Source: Prevotellaceae bacterium
GTDB lineage: Bacteria; Bacteroidota; Bacteroidia; Bacteroidales; Paludibacteraceae
DNA: 64,000 nt
Direction of reading: 5' to 3'
NCBI GenBank assembly: GCA_031271465.1
Contig: JAISVR010000001.1
Span: 1 to 64,000, forward strand
Shown here piece after piece: positions 17,183-26,087 of this stretch. The stretch's first letter is position 1. Every line of letters begins with the position of its first letter. Below the pieces are notes generated by a model, which did no database searches, was not told the origin of the DNA, and saw only the letters and a program-made list of their open reading frames with translations. The translations under genes were made by a program, and so were the position numbers.

Positions 17183-18517
17183 TCAAAGATTCTTTACATA
17201 ATCTTTAAATTGATTCCCCCTGTCTTCGTAGTTTTCAAATAAATCGAAACTGGCACAGCAGGGCGAAAGTAATACGGTATCGTCTTTTTTGGCAAGACGG
17301 AAACTTTCTGCTACTGCATCTTTCATTGATTGTACTTCGACAATTGTTTTTATTTTATCGCCAAAGAATGCTTTCAATTTACTGTTATCTACTCCTAAAA
17401 ACACCAGGGCGTGTACTTTTTCTTTAACCAATTTTTCTATTTCGGTGTAATCGTTTCCCTTGTCAATTCCGCCAAGAATGAGTACAGTGGGCGTTCTCAT
17501 ACTCTGCAGTGCATACCAGCAGGAGTTTACATTGGTTGCTTTGGAGTCGTTGATAAAACGAACGCCACGCACAGTTGCCACATATTCCAAACGGTGTTCC
17601 ACGCCTTGAAAATCGGACAATGCTTGACGGATTTTATCTTTTTTTATTTCCATAATATTTGCCGAAAGTCCTGCCGCCATCGAGTTATAAGTATTGTGTA
17701 CTCCTTCTAATGCTAATTCTTCGACCGGCACACGAAATTCGTCTTTCAGCGAATGTATAACCAATTCCAAATTTTCTATAAAAGCGCGTACTCCTTTCTT
17801 TTTGTCCAATGCAAAAGGATATTTTACCACTTTTATGTTTCGTTTCGCCAATTCGGCTTGTATCACAGGGTCGTCGTTCCAATAAATGAAAGCGTCTTTC
17901 TCGGTTTGATTTTGCGTGATGCGAAATTTTGAATCAATGTAATTTTGAAATTCATATCCGTATCTATCTAAATGATCGGGCGTAATATTGAGTAAAATAG
18001 CAATATCTGCCTTGAAATCGTACATATTATCTAATTGGAAACTGCTTAATTCCAACACGAAATAATCAAAATTTGCTTCTGCTACCTGACGGGCAAAACT
18101 ATGCCCTACATTTCCTGCTAAACCGACATTGAGTCCTGCGGATTTTAATATATGATAAGTGAGCATCGTGGTAGTAGTTTTTCCGTTACTGCCGGTAATG
18201 CAAATCATTTTTGCAGAGGTATATCTGCCTGCAAATTCTATTTCGGAGATAATAGGAATATTTTTCTGCTTGATTTTTTGGATAAGCGGAGCTTTGTCGG
18301 GAATACCGGGCGATTTTACTACTTCTGATGCATCTAAAATGAGTGATTCAGTGTGTCCGTTTTCTTCCCACACAATATTGTTTTGCATCAATATGTCTTT
18401 GTATTTCGGTTTTATCGCAGAAGCATCGGACACAAATACTTCGTATCCTTTTTTCTTTGCCAAAATAGCCGTTCCAACGCCACTTTCGCCTGCTCCCAGT
18501 ATTACTAATTTCTTCAT
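17183..18517 (-). CDS. murD: UDP-N-acetylmuramoyl-L-alanine--D-glutamate ligase
   Basis: Mur ligase of 444 residues that adds D-Glu to UDP-MurNAc-L-Ala in the cytoplasm. The N-terminal Rossmann-like domain is LVILGAGESGVGTA, the ATP-binding loop is CITGSNGKTTTTML (residues 107-120), the central-domain motif is ELSSFQLD, and INDSKATN is in the C-terminal part. Length is standard. It is the gene between mraY and ftsW in the dcw cluster, 3 bases after mraY, so translation is probably coupled. Confidence 0.96.
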   Translation of the reverse strand: MKKLVILGAGESGVGTAILAKKKGYEVFVSDASAIKPKYKDILMQNNIVWEENGHTESLILDASEVVKSPGIPDKAPLIQKIKQKNIPIISEIEFAGRYTSAKMICITGSNGKTTTTMLTYHILKSAGLNVGLAGNVGHSFARQVAEANFDYFVLELSSFQLDNMYDFKADIAILLNITPDHLDRYGYEFQNYIDSKFRITQNQTEKDAFIYWNDDPVIQAELAKRNIKVVKYPFALDKKKGVRAFIENLELVIHSLKDEFRVPVEELALEGVHNTYNSMAAGLSANIMEIKKDKIRQALSDFQGVEHRLEYVATVRGVRFINDSKATNVNSCWYALQSMRTPTVLILGGIDKGNDYTEIEKLVKEKVHALVFLGVDNSKLKAFFGDKIKTIVEVQSMKDAVAESFRLAKKDDTVLLSPCCASFDLFENYEDRGNQFKDYVKNL

Positions 18518-18520
18518 AAA

Positions 18521-19786
18521 TTATCTCATTTTAAGAGTAATAATGGTCAAGGCTGCCAAAATAATTCCTACAATCCAAAAGCGAACCACGATTTTGGATT
18601 CAGGTACAGGTATTTTGGGGTGCTGTATTCTTGCCGCAATGCTGCCATCGCCCGGCTTTTGAAAGTGATGGTGCAACGGCGACATTTTAAATACGCGCTT
18701 GCCTTCTCCATAGCGTTTTTTACTGTATTTAAAGTAGGTTGTTTGCATAATTACCGACAAATTTTCAATTAAAAACACGCCACAAAGTATTGGTATCAAT
18801 AATTCTTTATGAATAGCAATGGCAAATACGGCAATAATTCCACCAATGGTTAAACTACCCGTATCTCCCATAAATACTTGTGCCGGGAAAGAATTATACC
18901 ATAAGAAACCAATCGTTGCTCCGATAAATGCCGCCGCAAATACAAGCAGCTCTCCCGCTCCGGGTATATACATAATATTGAGGAATCCCGAGTAATTGAC
19001 ATTACCGGACACATAGGCTAAAATACCCAAGGCAACCACTTGTACTGCCGAAGTCCCGGTTGCCAAACCGTCTAACCCATCGGTCAAATTTGCTCCGTTG
19101 GACACTGCCGTTACAATAAAAATAGTTATTAATACAAATAATATCCAACCGGCAGTTTGCTTATGTTCGCCCAGCCAATTGAAAGCATCGGCATAATCCA
19201 AGTTATTATTTTTGAAAAACGGAATCGTCGTTTTGGTTGATTTTACATCCTGCTGGGCATAATGCACGGTTTCGATTTGTGTATTTTGATTGGTTGTTTT
19301 ACCTACATTTTCGCGAATAACCGCATCGGGACTTAAATACAGTGTCAACCCTACAATACAACCTAATCCTACCTGACCGATTATTTTAAATTTACCTTTT
19401 AACCCATCTTTATTTTTACGAAATACTTTGATATAATCGTCTAAAAATCCGATTAAGCCAAGCCAAACGGTAGTTATCAACATCAGAATGATATAAATAT
19501 TATCCAAGCGAGCCAGTAAAAGCACAGGCACCAAGATAGCAAGAATGATAATCACTCCACCCATCGTTGGCGTTCCTTTTTTGCTCATTTGTCCTTCCAG
19601 CCCCAGGTCGCGCACCACTTCTCCGATTTGCTTTTTTTGCAAAAAATCAATCACCCGCCGTCCAAAAAGCGTCGCAATCAACAGCGAAAAGATAAATACT
19701 AACCCTGCACGAAACGAAATGTATTGAAACATTCCCGCTCCGGGAAAATCGAGGGTATCGAGGTAGTTGAATAGATAATATAACAT
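18521..19786 (-). CDS. mraY: Phospho-MurNAc-pentapeptide transferase (lipid I synthesis)
   Basis: Polytopic membrane enzyme of 421 residues that transfers phospho-MurNAc-pentapeptide to undecaprenyl phosphate. Catalytic motifs: [30 protein letters not shown] and [11 protein letters not shown]. It is longer than the E. coli enzyme because of an extracytoplasmic-loop insertion of about 60 residues after TM4 (about 155-215). Its ribosome-binding region directly abuts the inverted repeat that flanks the four-helix-bundle gene. Confidence 0.96.
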   Translation of the reverse strand: MLYYLFNYLDTLDFPGAGMFQYISFRAGLVFIFSLLIATLFGRRVIDFLQKKQIGEVVRDLGLEGQMSKKGTPTMGGVIIILAILVPVLLLARLDNIYIILMLITTVWLGLIGFLDDYIKVFRKNKDGLKGKFKIIGQVGLGCIVGLTLYLSPDAVIRENVGKTTNQNTQIETVHYAQQDVKSTKTTIPFFKNNNLDYADAFNWLGEHKQTAGWILFVLITIFIVTAVSNGANLTDGLDGLATGTSAVQVVALGILAYVSGNVNYSGFLNIMYIPGAGELLVFAAAFIGATIGFLWYNSFPAQVFMGDTGSLTIGGIIAVFAIAIHKELLIPILCGVFLIENLSVIMQTTYFKYSKKRYGEGKRVFKMSPLHHHFQKPGDGSIAARIQHPKIPVPESKIVVRFWIVGIILAALTIITLKMR

Positions 19787-19795
19787 AATGGTTAA

Positions 19796-20206
19796 GTATG
19801 ATGTATGAATTATGATTTATTGACGCGTTTTTTCTTAGTGGTTAATATGGCACTTTTTATCATTTTTAAAATTTCGGCAGCATCTTGATAAATGCTTTCA
19901 AACATTCGTGTGTCTATATATTTTGTTTTATGCAAAAGTTCAAGCCAATACATTGTTTCATCACATTCTTTTTGAGAAATTCCTAATTTATGAATAAAAT
20001 CCGGTGTACTTTCCGCGTTTTGAGATTCTCTGTAATTTGCACCAATAGAAGTGCCTGATTTAAGAATCTGTTTACTTAGAATAAATTCTTTTTTTGTATC
20101 AGTAAGATATTGATAGAGTTTTATAATTCTAACTGCAAAATCAAAAGTTTTCTCCCGTAAGATATTACTTTTCATACCTTCATCGTTTATAATTCATACA
20201 TCATAC
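19796..20206 (-). mobile_element. IVS-like insertion cassette: four-helix-bundle gene between 18-bp inverted repeats
   Basis: The perfect inverted repeat GTATGATGTATGAATTAT (19796-19813) and its complement (20189-20206) enclose only the 23S-IVS-type gene. The transcript could fold into a stem with the gene in the loop, as in intervening sequences of 23S rRNA genes. It lies between murE and mraY, which are normally adjacent. Mobility is inferred from architecture only. Confidence 0.5.
19810..20175 (-). CDS. Four-helix-bundle protein of the 23S rRNA intervening-sequence (S23) family
   Basis: Small protein of 121 residues. It has the family pattern [14 protein letters not shown], a central [16 protein letters not shown] and the C-terminal helices [15 protein letters not shown], matching proteins encoded in 23S rRNA intervening sequences and the related bAvd accessory proteins of diversity-generating retroelements. 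These form pentameric basic bundles that bind nucleic acid; their role is unclear. No reverse transcriptase or variable repeat is in the window. The gene interrupts the dcw cluster between mraY and murE in the same direction, and its stop codon lies inside the flanking inverted repeat. Confidence 0.88.
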   Translation of the reverse strand: MKSNILREKTFDFAVRIIKLYQYLTDTKKEFILSKQILKSGTSIGANYRESQNAESTPDFIHKLGISQKECDETMYWLELLHKTKYIDTRMFESIYQDAAEILKMIKSAILTTKKKRVNKS

Positions 20207-20207
20207 C

Positions 20208-21683
20208 TCAAAAACACGCTTTTATTTCTTCTTTGTCGTCAAAATGATGTTTCACATCGCCGATAATTTGATAATTTTCGTGTCCTTTGCCCGCAACGAG
20301 GATTATATCGCCTCGTTGTGCCATTGTACAAGCAGTTTTGATTGCCTGATGACGGTCAACAATCACTATCACCTTGCGCATTTCCTCTGCCGAAAGTCCG
20401 GTAAGCATATCATTAATAATGGCTTGCGGATCTTCGTGGCGAGGATTATCCGAAGTGATAATCACCTGTTCGCTCGCCACAACAGCCTCGTGCGCCATCA
20501 TCGGGCGTTTCCCTTTGTCGCGATTACCGCCGCAACCTACCACGGTGATAAGTTTTCCTGCTCCTTCTCTAATTTCATTTATTGTAGACAACACATTTTT
20601 CAGAGCATCAGGCGTATGAGCATAATCCACAATAGCCGTATATCCGGTAGGCGATTGCAATGTTTCAAATCTACCCGAAACAGAGTGTAATGTACTAATT
20701 ACTCGCAACACATCCAATTCATCTTTACCCAACAAAACAGCCGTACCGAAAACTGCCAACAAATTATATACATTAAATCGACCAATGAACGAAACGGCAA
20801 CTTCTTTTCCATTTATACTCAGCATCATTCCTTCAAACGATTCTTCCAAAATCTTTCCTTTAAAATCAGCCAGCGTGCGTGTAGAATAGGTTTTCTTCTC
20901 GGCTTTGGAATTTTGAAGCATTACCAATCCATTCTTATCATCAATATTGGTAAGTGCAAAAGCATCGGACGAGAGGGTATCAAAAAATGCTTTTTTGGCA
21001 GCCAAATAATGATCAAATGTGCCGTGATAATCAATATGGTCGCGCGTGATGTTAGTGAAAATACCACCATCAAATGTTAGTCCGGCAATACGCTGCTGTA
21101 CTATCGAGTGCGAACTTACTTCCATAAACGCATACTCGCAACCTGCATCAACCATTTCTGCCAAAAGTCGGTTCAATTCCAGCGGGTCGGGTGTAGTGTG
21201 GGTAGCCTCAACAGCTCTCCCGTCAATATAATTGCACACGGTAGAAAGCAACCCTACTTTATGCCCAAATTTTCGAAACATTTCATATAATAGTGTAGCA
21301 ACGGTAGTTTTCCCGTTTGTACCGGTTACACCCACCAATGTTAATTCGCACGAAGGAAAACCATACCAAGCCGATGCCAACAATCCTAAAGCTTTGGCAG
21401 AATCTTCAACTTCAATTAACTGAAAACTGAAAGTTGAAACCTGAAAATTTTCTAAACTTTCAGTTTTCAGTTTTCCACTTTCAACTATAATTGCCACGGC
21501 GCCTTTTTCTATCGCCATAGAGATAAAATCGTGTCCGTCGCTGGCAGTTCCGCGCACAGCAACAAATAAATCGCCCGGCGTAATTTTGCGCGAATCAAAT
21601 TGAATCGAATTAATTTCGACATCTGTGATTCCTCCGCTTTGAGCAATCACTTTGATGTTTTTTATAAGTTCGGATAATTTCAT
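20208..21683 (-). CDS. murE: UDP-MurNAc-tripeptide synthetase (meso-DAP-adding)
   Basis: Mur ligase of 491 residues that adds the third residue of the stem peptide. The ATP loop is [15 protein letters not shown] and the carbamylated-lysine region and [14 protein letters not shown] follow. The specificity motif SDNPRHEDP is the DNPR type, which indicates meso-diaminopimelate. Residues about 67-88 ([20 protein letters not shown]) are an atypical low-complexity segment coded by an inverted micro-repeat. It sits downstream of ftsI with a 26-base gap. Confidence 0.95.
   Translation of the reverse strand: MKLSELIKNIKVIAQSGGITDVEINSIQFDSRKITPGDLFVAVRGTASDGHDFISMAIEKGAVAIIVESGKLKTESLENFQVSTFSFQLIEVEDSAKALGLLASAWYGFPSCELTLVGVTGTNGKTTVATLLYEMFRKFGHKVGLLSTVCNYIDGRAVEATHTTPDPLELNRLLAEMVDAGCEYAFMEVSSHSIVQQRIAGLTFDGGIFTNITRDHIDYHGTFDHYLAAKKAFFDTLSSDAFALTNIDDKNGLVMLQNSKAEKKTYSTRTLADFKGKILEESFEGMMLSINGKEVAVSFIGRFNVYNLLAVFGTAVLLGKDELDVLRVISTLHSVSGRFETLQSPTGYTAIVDYAHTPDALKNVLSTINEIREGAGKLITVVGCGGNRDKGKRPMMAHEAVVASEQVIITSDNPRHEDPQAIINDMLTGLSAEEMRKVIVIVDRHQAIKTACTMAQRGDIILVAGKGHENYQIIGDVKHHFDDKEEIKACF
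21422..21484. repeat. Inverted micro-repeat inside murE
   Basis: GAAAACTGAAAGTTGAAA (21422-21439) faces TTTCAGTTTTCAGTTTTCC and TTTCAAC (21457-21484). The element is in frame and accounts for the odd residues about 67-88 of MurE. Confidence 0.6.
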
Positions 21684-21709
21684 ACTGTTTTATTTAATAC
21701 GGATTTCAA

Positions 21710-23998
21710 CTATTTGAGAATCAGCTGAATTGTTTGTCCTTTTTGAAAACTATCGCCTGCTCGAAGCGATTGTGCATTTACCTTGCCACGCCCTTGAACA
21801 TTTACGCGTAAGCCGGCTTTTTCTGCCACATACAAGGCATCTTTCAAACCCATTCCACGCAAGGATGGTACTGTATTTTGCGAATAATTTACCGGCAACC
21901 ACTCGAATACACCCATACTGTCGCGCCGCACTGAAGCAAATTTATCATTGGGAACTTTGCCTTCAATATTGAAGTTTAATTTTTTCAACAAAAACTTCAA
22001 CTCTGAAGTATTTCCTATCATTTTAGAAGGATATTTTTCATGCAGGGAATCGACCGAATAATCGTCTATAGATAGTTTTGTTGTCATTGCCATCGCCCGT
22101 TCGGCAATTTCCTTGAAAACCGGTCCTGCCATGCTCCCACCCGAAGCTGCTCCCGCTTGCTTTGGCAATTCAATAAATACCAGGCAGGTATATTGCGGTT
22201 TTTCGTAAGGATAAAATCCACAAAAAGATACCCGGTTTTTATCTTTTCCGTCGTATTCGGAAGTTCCTGTTTTGCCGGCTATGCGTACAAATTTCGAACG
22301 GGCAGATTTTCCTGTGCCATGCTCAGTATCTTCAACTACCCGCAACATCATTTCGCGAATGTACGACAGTGTTTTTTGCGAACAAATGGCAGGATTTACT
22401 ACTTTGGGCGGAAATGTTTTTATCACCTCATCGTTGCGTTTTATTTCGTGTACAAATTGCGGTTCCACCATGCAACCATCGTTGGCTATGGCATTGAAAA
22501 AACGCAGCGTATAAAACATCGGCATGTTTACCGAATATCCGTACGACATTACCGGTAAATCTACCGGTGACCAACTTTTGAGTTTAGGATTATTTTTCTT
22601 TCGAGCCTTTTTTTCTTTCGGACCGAGAATTTCGGCTTTCATGGCACCCGTAAAACCGTTGTCGATATCCGGCTTATCGACACACATGCGGTGCAAGGTA
22701 TTTACAAACTGTTGAGGGTTTTTCTCATATCCTTTTACGATGAGTTTCGCAATCCCCACATTCGACGAGCGGATAATGACATCTGATACGCTTATTTTAC
22801 CTTTCACTCGCGGTGTACGACTTATTTTATTGAGGTCGTTTACTTCCTTGTCCTGATATTTCCATACGCCTTCTTGGCAATCTATTGTATCGTTAATATC
22901 CACTACCTTATCTTCGAAAGCTGCAATAAGTGTGGGCACTTTAAATGTAGAACCGGGAGCTATCTCGGATCTCAGGGCAAGATTGCCATTTGACAATTCG
23001 ATGTAGGAACTGTCGCCGGTTTTTATCAAATTTACACACACCTTTACGGCTCCTGTTTTTACTTCCATAAGCAATACACAGCCATTTTCGGCATTAAGTT
23101 CTATCAATTTATTGCGCAGGACTTTTTCAGCAATGTCTTGCATATCGATATTCAGGGTAGAATATACATCTGCTCCGTTTTCGGGTTTAATGTCGTATTC
23201 AATAATTCTTTCTCCTGCCCTTTTGGTAGTGTGTCCCTTGCCTTTGGTACCGGCGAGATAGCTGTCGAAAGCAGCCTCTATCCCGCGTTTTTCCGTGCTT
23301 TTGACTCCAAGGATTGCTACTGCCAGCGAGCCGTATGGAGCATGCCGATTATCGGACAACTGCTCAGGGATAAGACCGCTTTTAAACTGCCCTTCGCGAA
23401 AAACAGGGAAAGTTTTTATTTCCTGCAAATCGGTGTACGAAACTTTGTTGAACAACCAAGTATCACTTCCGTTCCGTAACCGTTTTTTGTATCCTTTTCT
23501 AAAAAAATCGACATATTGCTCTCGTGTTTTGCCCTTATTCCCAAATTTTTTAACGAGGCATAGCACCAATGAGTCTCGTTGGTTTTCGAAAAGCATTTGT
23601 CTGTTTTTCTTTATTCTACGCTGCCATGAATTTATTTGTGCAGTATCTCGGTGCCGCTTTTTTTGCTCTTGATCGATTCTTTTTTGCAGTCTTCTATTAT
23701 CTGCAAGCAAAACGGTATCTCTTGCATAAAGTGTTTCAAAATCCATTACCAATTTATATTCGGGCACAGTAGTTACCAGCAATTTATTTGCATCCGAATA
23801 AATATTGCCTCGTGCCGGCTGTATTTCCGTGGTATCATTGTAAGCACGATTCAGACTATCACTCAAATGCAACCAACCGATTTTTTCTTTTCCTTGAATT
23901 ATTACAATTCGGCGCACCACCAATCCAAATGCCAATACCACAAGTAGATAGAGCAAAAAAAACAATACAATGATATGTTTATCTTTGGGTAGACTCAT
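21710..23998 (-). CDS. ftsI: Penicillin-binding protein, FtsI-type transpeptidase with PASTA domain
   Basis: Class B PBP of 762 residues that crosslinks septal peptidoglycan. It has an N-terminal membrane anchor (about 8-28), a dimerisation domain starting PARGNIYSD, and a transpeptidase domain with S350-TFK, S411-SN and K576-TGT, all intact. A lysine-rich insertion (about 460-475) precedes the third motif, and one PASTA-like module lies at about 700-762. The PASTA module on a division PBP is usual in Bacteroidota. It overlaps ftsL by 4 bases (ATGA), so translation is coupled. Confidence 0.94.
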   Translation of the reverse strand: MSLPKDKHIIVLFFLLYLLVVLAFGLVVRRIVIIQGKEKIGWLHLSDSLNRAYNDTTEIQPARGNIYSDANKLLVTTVPEYKLVMDFETLYARDTVLLADNRRLQKRIDQEQKKRHRDTAQINSWQRRIKKNRQMLFENQRDSLVLCLVKKFGNKGKTREQYVDFFRKGYKKRLRNGSDTWLFNKVSYTDLQEIKTFPVFREGQFKSGLIPEQLSDNRHAPYGSLAVAILGVKSTEKRGIEAAFDSYLAGTKGKGHTTKRAGERIIEYDIKPENGADVYSTLNIDMQDIAEKVLRNKLIELNAENGCVLLMEVKTGAVKVCVNLIKTGDSSYIELSNGNLALRSEIAPGSTFKVPTLIAAFEDKVVDINDTIDCQEGVWKYQDKEVNDLNKISRTPRVKGKISVSDVIIRSSNVGIAKLIVKGYEKNPQQFVNTLHRMCVDKPDIDNGFTGAMKAEILGPKEKKARKKNNPKLKSWSPVDLPVMSYGYSVNMPMFYTLRFFNAIANDGCMVEPQFVHEIKRNDEVIKTFPPKVVNPAICSQKTLSYIREMMLRVVEDTEHGTGKSARSKFVRIAGKTGTSEYDGKDKNRVSFCGFYPYEKPQYTCLVFIELPKQAGAASGGSMAGPVFKEIAERAMAMTTKLSIDDYSVDSLHEKYPSKMIGNTSELKFLLKKLNFNIEGKVPNDKFASVRRDSMGVFEWLPVNYSQNTVPSLRGMGLKDALYVAEKAGLRVNVQGRGKVNAQSLRAGDSFQKGQTIQLILK

Positions 23999-24375
23999 CT
24001 TTTATCCTGATTAATTATTACCACCGGTTCACGCAACACATCCAGATAGGGAAGTGTATTTTTCACCGTTTCTTCAATCACCGAATTACGGGTAAGCTCG
24101 GTATATTTTGCTCGAATTTCTCTCTCTTGATAGCGCAAACCTTCTATTTTTTTCTCTAATTTATATTTGTCGTACGCAGCTTTGTCGCAAGCATAACGAT
24201 TGCCGATATAAAACAGGCAAAAAATTACAGCAAGCACTATCAGTCTGTATTGATTACGAATGGACTTACGCATGAGAATACTGCCATCGAGCAAATCTCG
24301 TCCGAACTTGCCAAGGAAAGTCAACATCTTGTTGAGCTTCACATCGTTCAATTTGTTGGGAAATCTTTTTGCCAT
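23995..24375 (-). CDS. ftsL: FtsL-like division protein
   Basis: Bitopic protein of 126 residues. A basic cytoplasmic N-terminus is followed by one membrane segment at about 45-62 (LIVLAVIFCLFYIGNRYA). The periplasmic part carries a coiled coil (KYKLEKKIEGLRYQEREIRAKY) and the YTELTRNSVIEE segment of Bacteroidota FtsL-like proteins. FtsL bridges FtsB/FtsQ and the FtsWI synthase. Sequence similarity across phyla is weak, so the name rests on topology and on position between rsmH and ftsI. Confidence 0.85.
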   Translation of the reverse strand: MAKRFPNKLNDVKLNKMLTFLGKFGRDLLDGSILMRKSIRNQYRLIVLAVIFCLFYIGNRYACDKAAYDKYKLEKKIEGLRYQEREIRAKYTELTRNSVIEETVKNTLPYLDVLREPVVIINQDKR

Positions 24376-24384
24376 TTTCGTTTA

Positions 24385-25287
24385 TTATTTCTTTTCTGCA
24401 ATACGCAATTTGGCACTGCGCGAGCGCGGATTTGCTTCCACTTCGGCAGCGTCGGCTACAATTGCCTTACTGTTTATCAGCTTCAAATCGCAAAGCGGAT
24501 TACCATAAAAATCCTTCTCCAGTTTACCCTCAAAATTGCCCGTTTTCATAAAGTTTTTCACCAATCTATCTTCGAGCGAATGATAAGTAAGCACGACTAA
24601 TCTTCCATGGGGTTTGAGCATCGACACAGCTTGTTGCAGCATTATTTTCAATGTTTCCATTTCATCGTTCACCTCTATGCGCAAGGCTTGAAATACCTTT
24701 GCCATTTCTTTTTTTTCTTTCTCTTTGAAGAAAAAAGGCTTTAACACTTCCAGGAGTTGAGCGATGGTTTCAAATGGATTTTCGTTGCGCGTTTGACAAA
24801 TTTTCCGCGCAATTTTTCGTGCCTCGCGCAATTCACCATAAAAATAAAATATATCGGCAAGTCGCTCTTCCGAATAAGTATTAAGCACCGCAGCTGCCGT
24901 TTTAGCCGCCTGTCTATTCATCCGCATATCCAACCGTCCGTCGAAACGAAAAGAAAATCCCCGTTCAGCTTGGTCGAAATGATGAAAGGACACGCCTAAA
25001 TCTGCCAACACACCATCTACTGCATCTACATTGTGATAACGAAGGAAATTTGTAAGATAACGAAAATTACTCCGCACAAATACAAAACGCGGGTCGGAAG
25101 GACAGTTTGCTACCGCATCTTCATCTTGGTCGAAAGCAATAAGTTTGCCCGCACCTAACCGACGCAAAATTTCCCTGGAATGTCCGCCGCCACCAAAAGT
25201 TACATCTACATAAACACCGTCGGGACGAATATTCAATCCATCAACCGAAGGAATAAGCAAAGCCGGTATGTGATAGGGATCAGCCAT
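24385..25287 (-). CDS. rsmH: 16S rRNA (cytosine-1402-N4)-methyltransferase
   Basis: SAM-dependent methyltransferase of 300 residues (MraW). It has the HIPALL start, the SAM-binding DVTFGGGGHSREIL near residue 28, ADLGVSFHHFDQAERGFSF and the C-terminal LTYHSLEDRLVKNFM. It modifies C1402 of 16S rRNA in the decoding site. It follows mraZ in the dcw cluster, the usual order. Confidence 0.96.
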   Translation of the reverse strand: MADPYHIPALLIPSVDGLNIRPDGVYVDVTFGGGGHSREILRRLGAGKLIAFDQDEDAVANCPSDPRFVFVRSNFRYLTNFLRYHNVDAVDGVLADLGVSFHHFDQAERGFSFRFDGRLDMRMNRQAAKTAAAVLNTYSEERLADIFYFYGELREARKIARKICQTRNENPFETIAQLLEVLKPFFFKEKEKKEMAKVFQALRIEVNDEMETLKIMLQQAVSMLKPHGRLVVLTYHSLEDRLVKNFMKTGNFEGKLEKDFYGNPLCDLKLINSKAIVADAAEVEANPRSRSAKLRIAEKK

Positions 25288-25320
25288 ATTTTATTTTCAG
25301 ATTTCACAAAAAGGCAAGGC

Positions 25321-25767
25321 TTAAGCATTCATCACACCGCCAAGCTGTTCGGCAAAATCAACCGATGACAAGGCATTTTTTTCATGCTTAGTTTTTGCCC
25401 AAAGGGTAATTTTATCTATCTCGCCTACAAAAATCACATCGCTCTCGGAACCAATATGCTGTAAAAATCTTTTTTGCAATAGCATGCGCCCTTGCGAATC
25501 CAACTCAAGCTCTTCGGCTTCGGCAACCAAGTTGCGCAACAACGCATTATGCTCTCGTTTATATGGATTGAGTTTCGATCTCACATCGGCAAGCAACGCC
25601 TCCCATGAGGTTTTGGGATAAATCACCAGGCAATCTTCATAAAAATCTTTACGCAACACCACCGACAAATGTTCGCCAACACCCAGCAATCGCCGAAAAG
25701 CAGCAGGCACAAAAACCCTACCTTTCGCATCTAATCGAGCTTCTATTTTTCCGAAGAATGATGACAT
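25321..25767 (-). CDS. mraZ: MraZ, transcriptional regulator of the dcw cluster
   Basis: Protein of 148 residues with two AbrB-like half repeats, each carrying the DxKGR-type motif: LDAKGRVFVPAAFR near residue 13 and LDSQGRMLLQKRF near residue 93. MraZ rings bind G-rich repeats upstream of their own operon and repress it. It is the first gene of the cluster and has matching G-rich repeats 53 bases upstream of its start. Confidence 0.95.
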   Translation of the reverse strand: MSSFFGKIEARLDAKGRVFVPAAFRRLLGVGEHLSVVLRKDFYEDCLVIYPKTSWEALLADVRSKLNPYKREHNALLRNLVAEAEELELDSQGRMLLQKRFLQHIGSESDVIFVGEIDKITLWAKTKHEKNALSSVDFAEQLGGVMNA

Positions 25768-25817
25768 TGCTTTATTATAAATTATTTAACGCTGTAAAAG
25801 TAGGTTTTTTTTCAATT

Positions 25818-25835
25818 CCCCCACCCTCCCCCACT
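25818..25835 (-). promoter_or_regulatory. Probable MraZ operator
   Basis: On the minus strand the sequence reads AGTGGGGGAGGGTGGGGG: two TGGGG boxes exactly 10 bases apart. The described MraZ sites are TGGGN direct repeats with 5-base spacers (10-base period) in front of mraZ. Position and period both fit. A TACTTTTA -7-like element lies between it and mraZ. Confidence 0.6.
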
Positions 25836-26059
25836 TATATTTTAACAAATAAATATCAACAATTTATCAACAATAAACCAACAAGATATAAATACTATTA
25901 GTTTTTTATTTATTTGAAAATCAATACAATATAAAAAGTGGGGAGAAATGGAGCAATATGCAATAATAGAAATACTAATATTTCATGTACTTTCCAAAAA
26001 AATAATTAAAACCACTGTTAATTTACTTACAAAATATAAAGTGCTCTGCATTTAATTTA

Positions 26060-26067
26060 TACCTTTG
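26060..26067 (+). promoter_or_regulatory. -7 promoter element of glsA
   Basis: TACCTTTG, an exact TAnnTTTG match, 20 bases before the start codon. Confidence 0.6.
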
Positions 26068-26087
26068 TACACTATTTTTGAACAATT

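Larger units (their letters stand above)
25768..26087. other. Divergent intergenic region mraZ / glsA (320 bases)
   Basis: A/T-rich spacer. It holds the MraZ operator (25818-25835), two TATCAACAA repeats around 25853-25872, and the glsA -7 element at 26060-26067. No gene or RNA was recognised in the middle part. Confidence 0.6.

Noticed and set aside
19810..20175. Accessory protein of a diversity-generating retroelement
   Set aside because: The fold is related, but no reverse transcriptase, template repeat or variable repeat is near.
25850..25875. TTATCAACA repeats as DnaA boxes / replication origin
   Set aside because: Two near-matches in an A/T-rich mraZ upstream region; no dnaA, dnaN or wider cluster of boxes.
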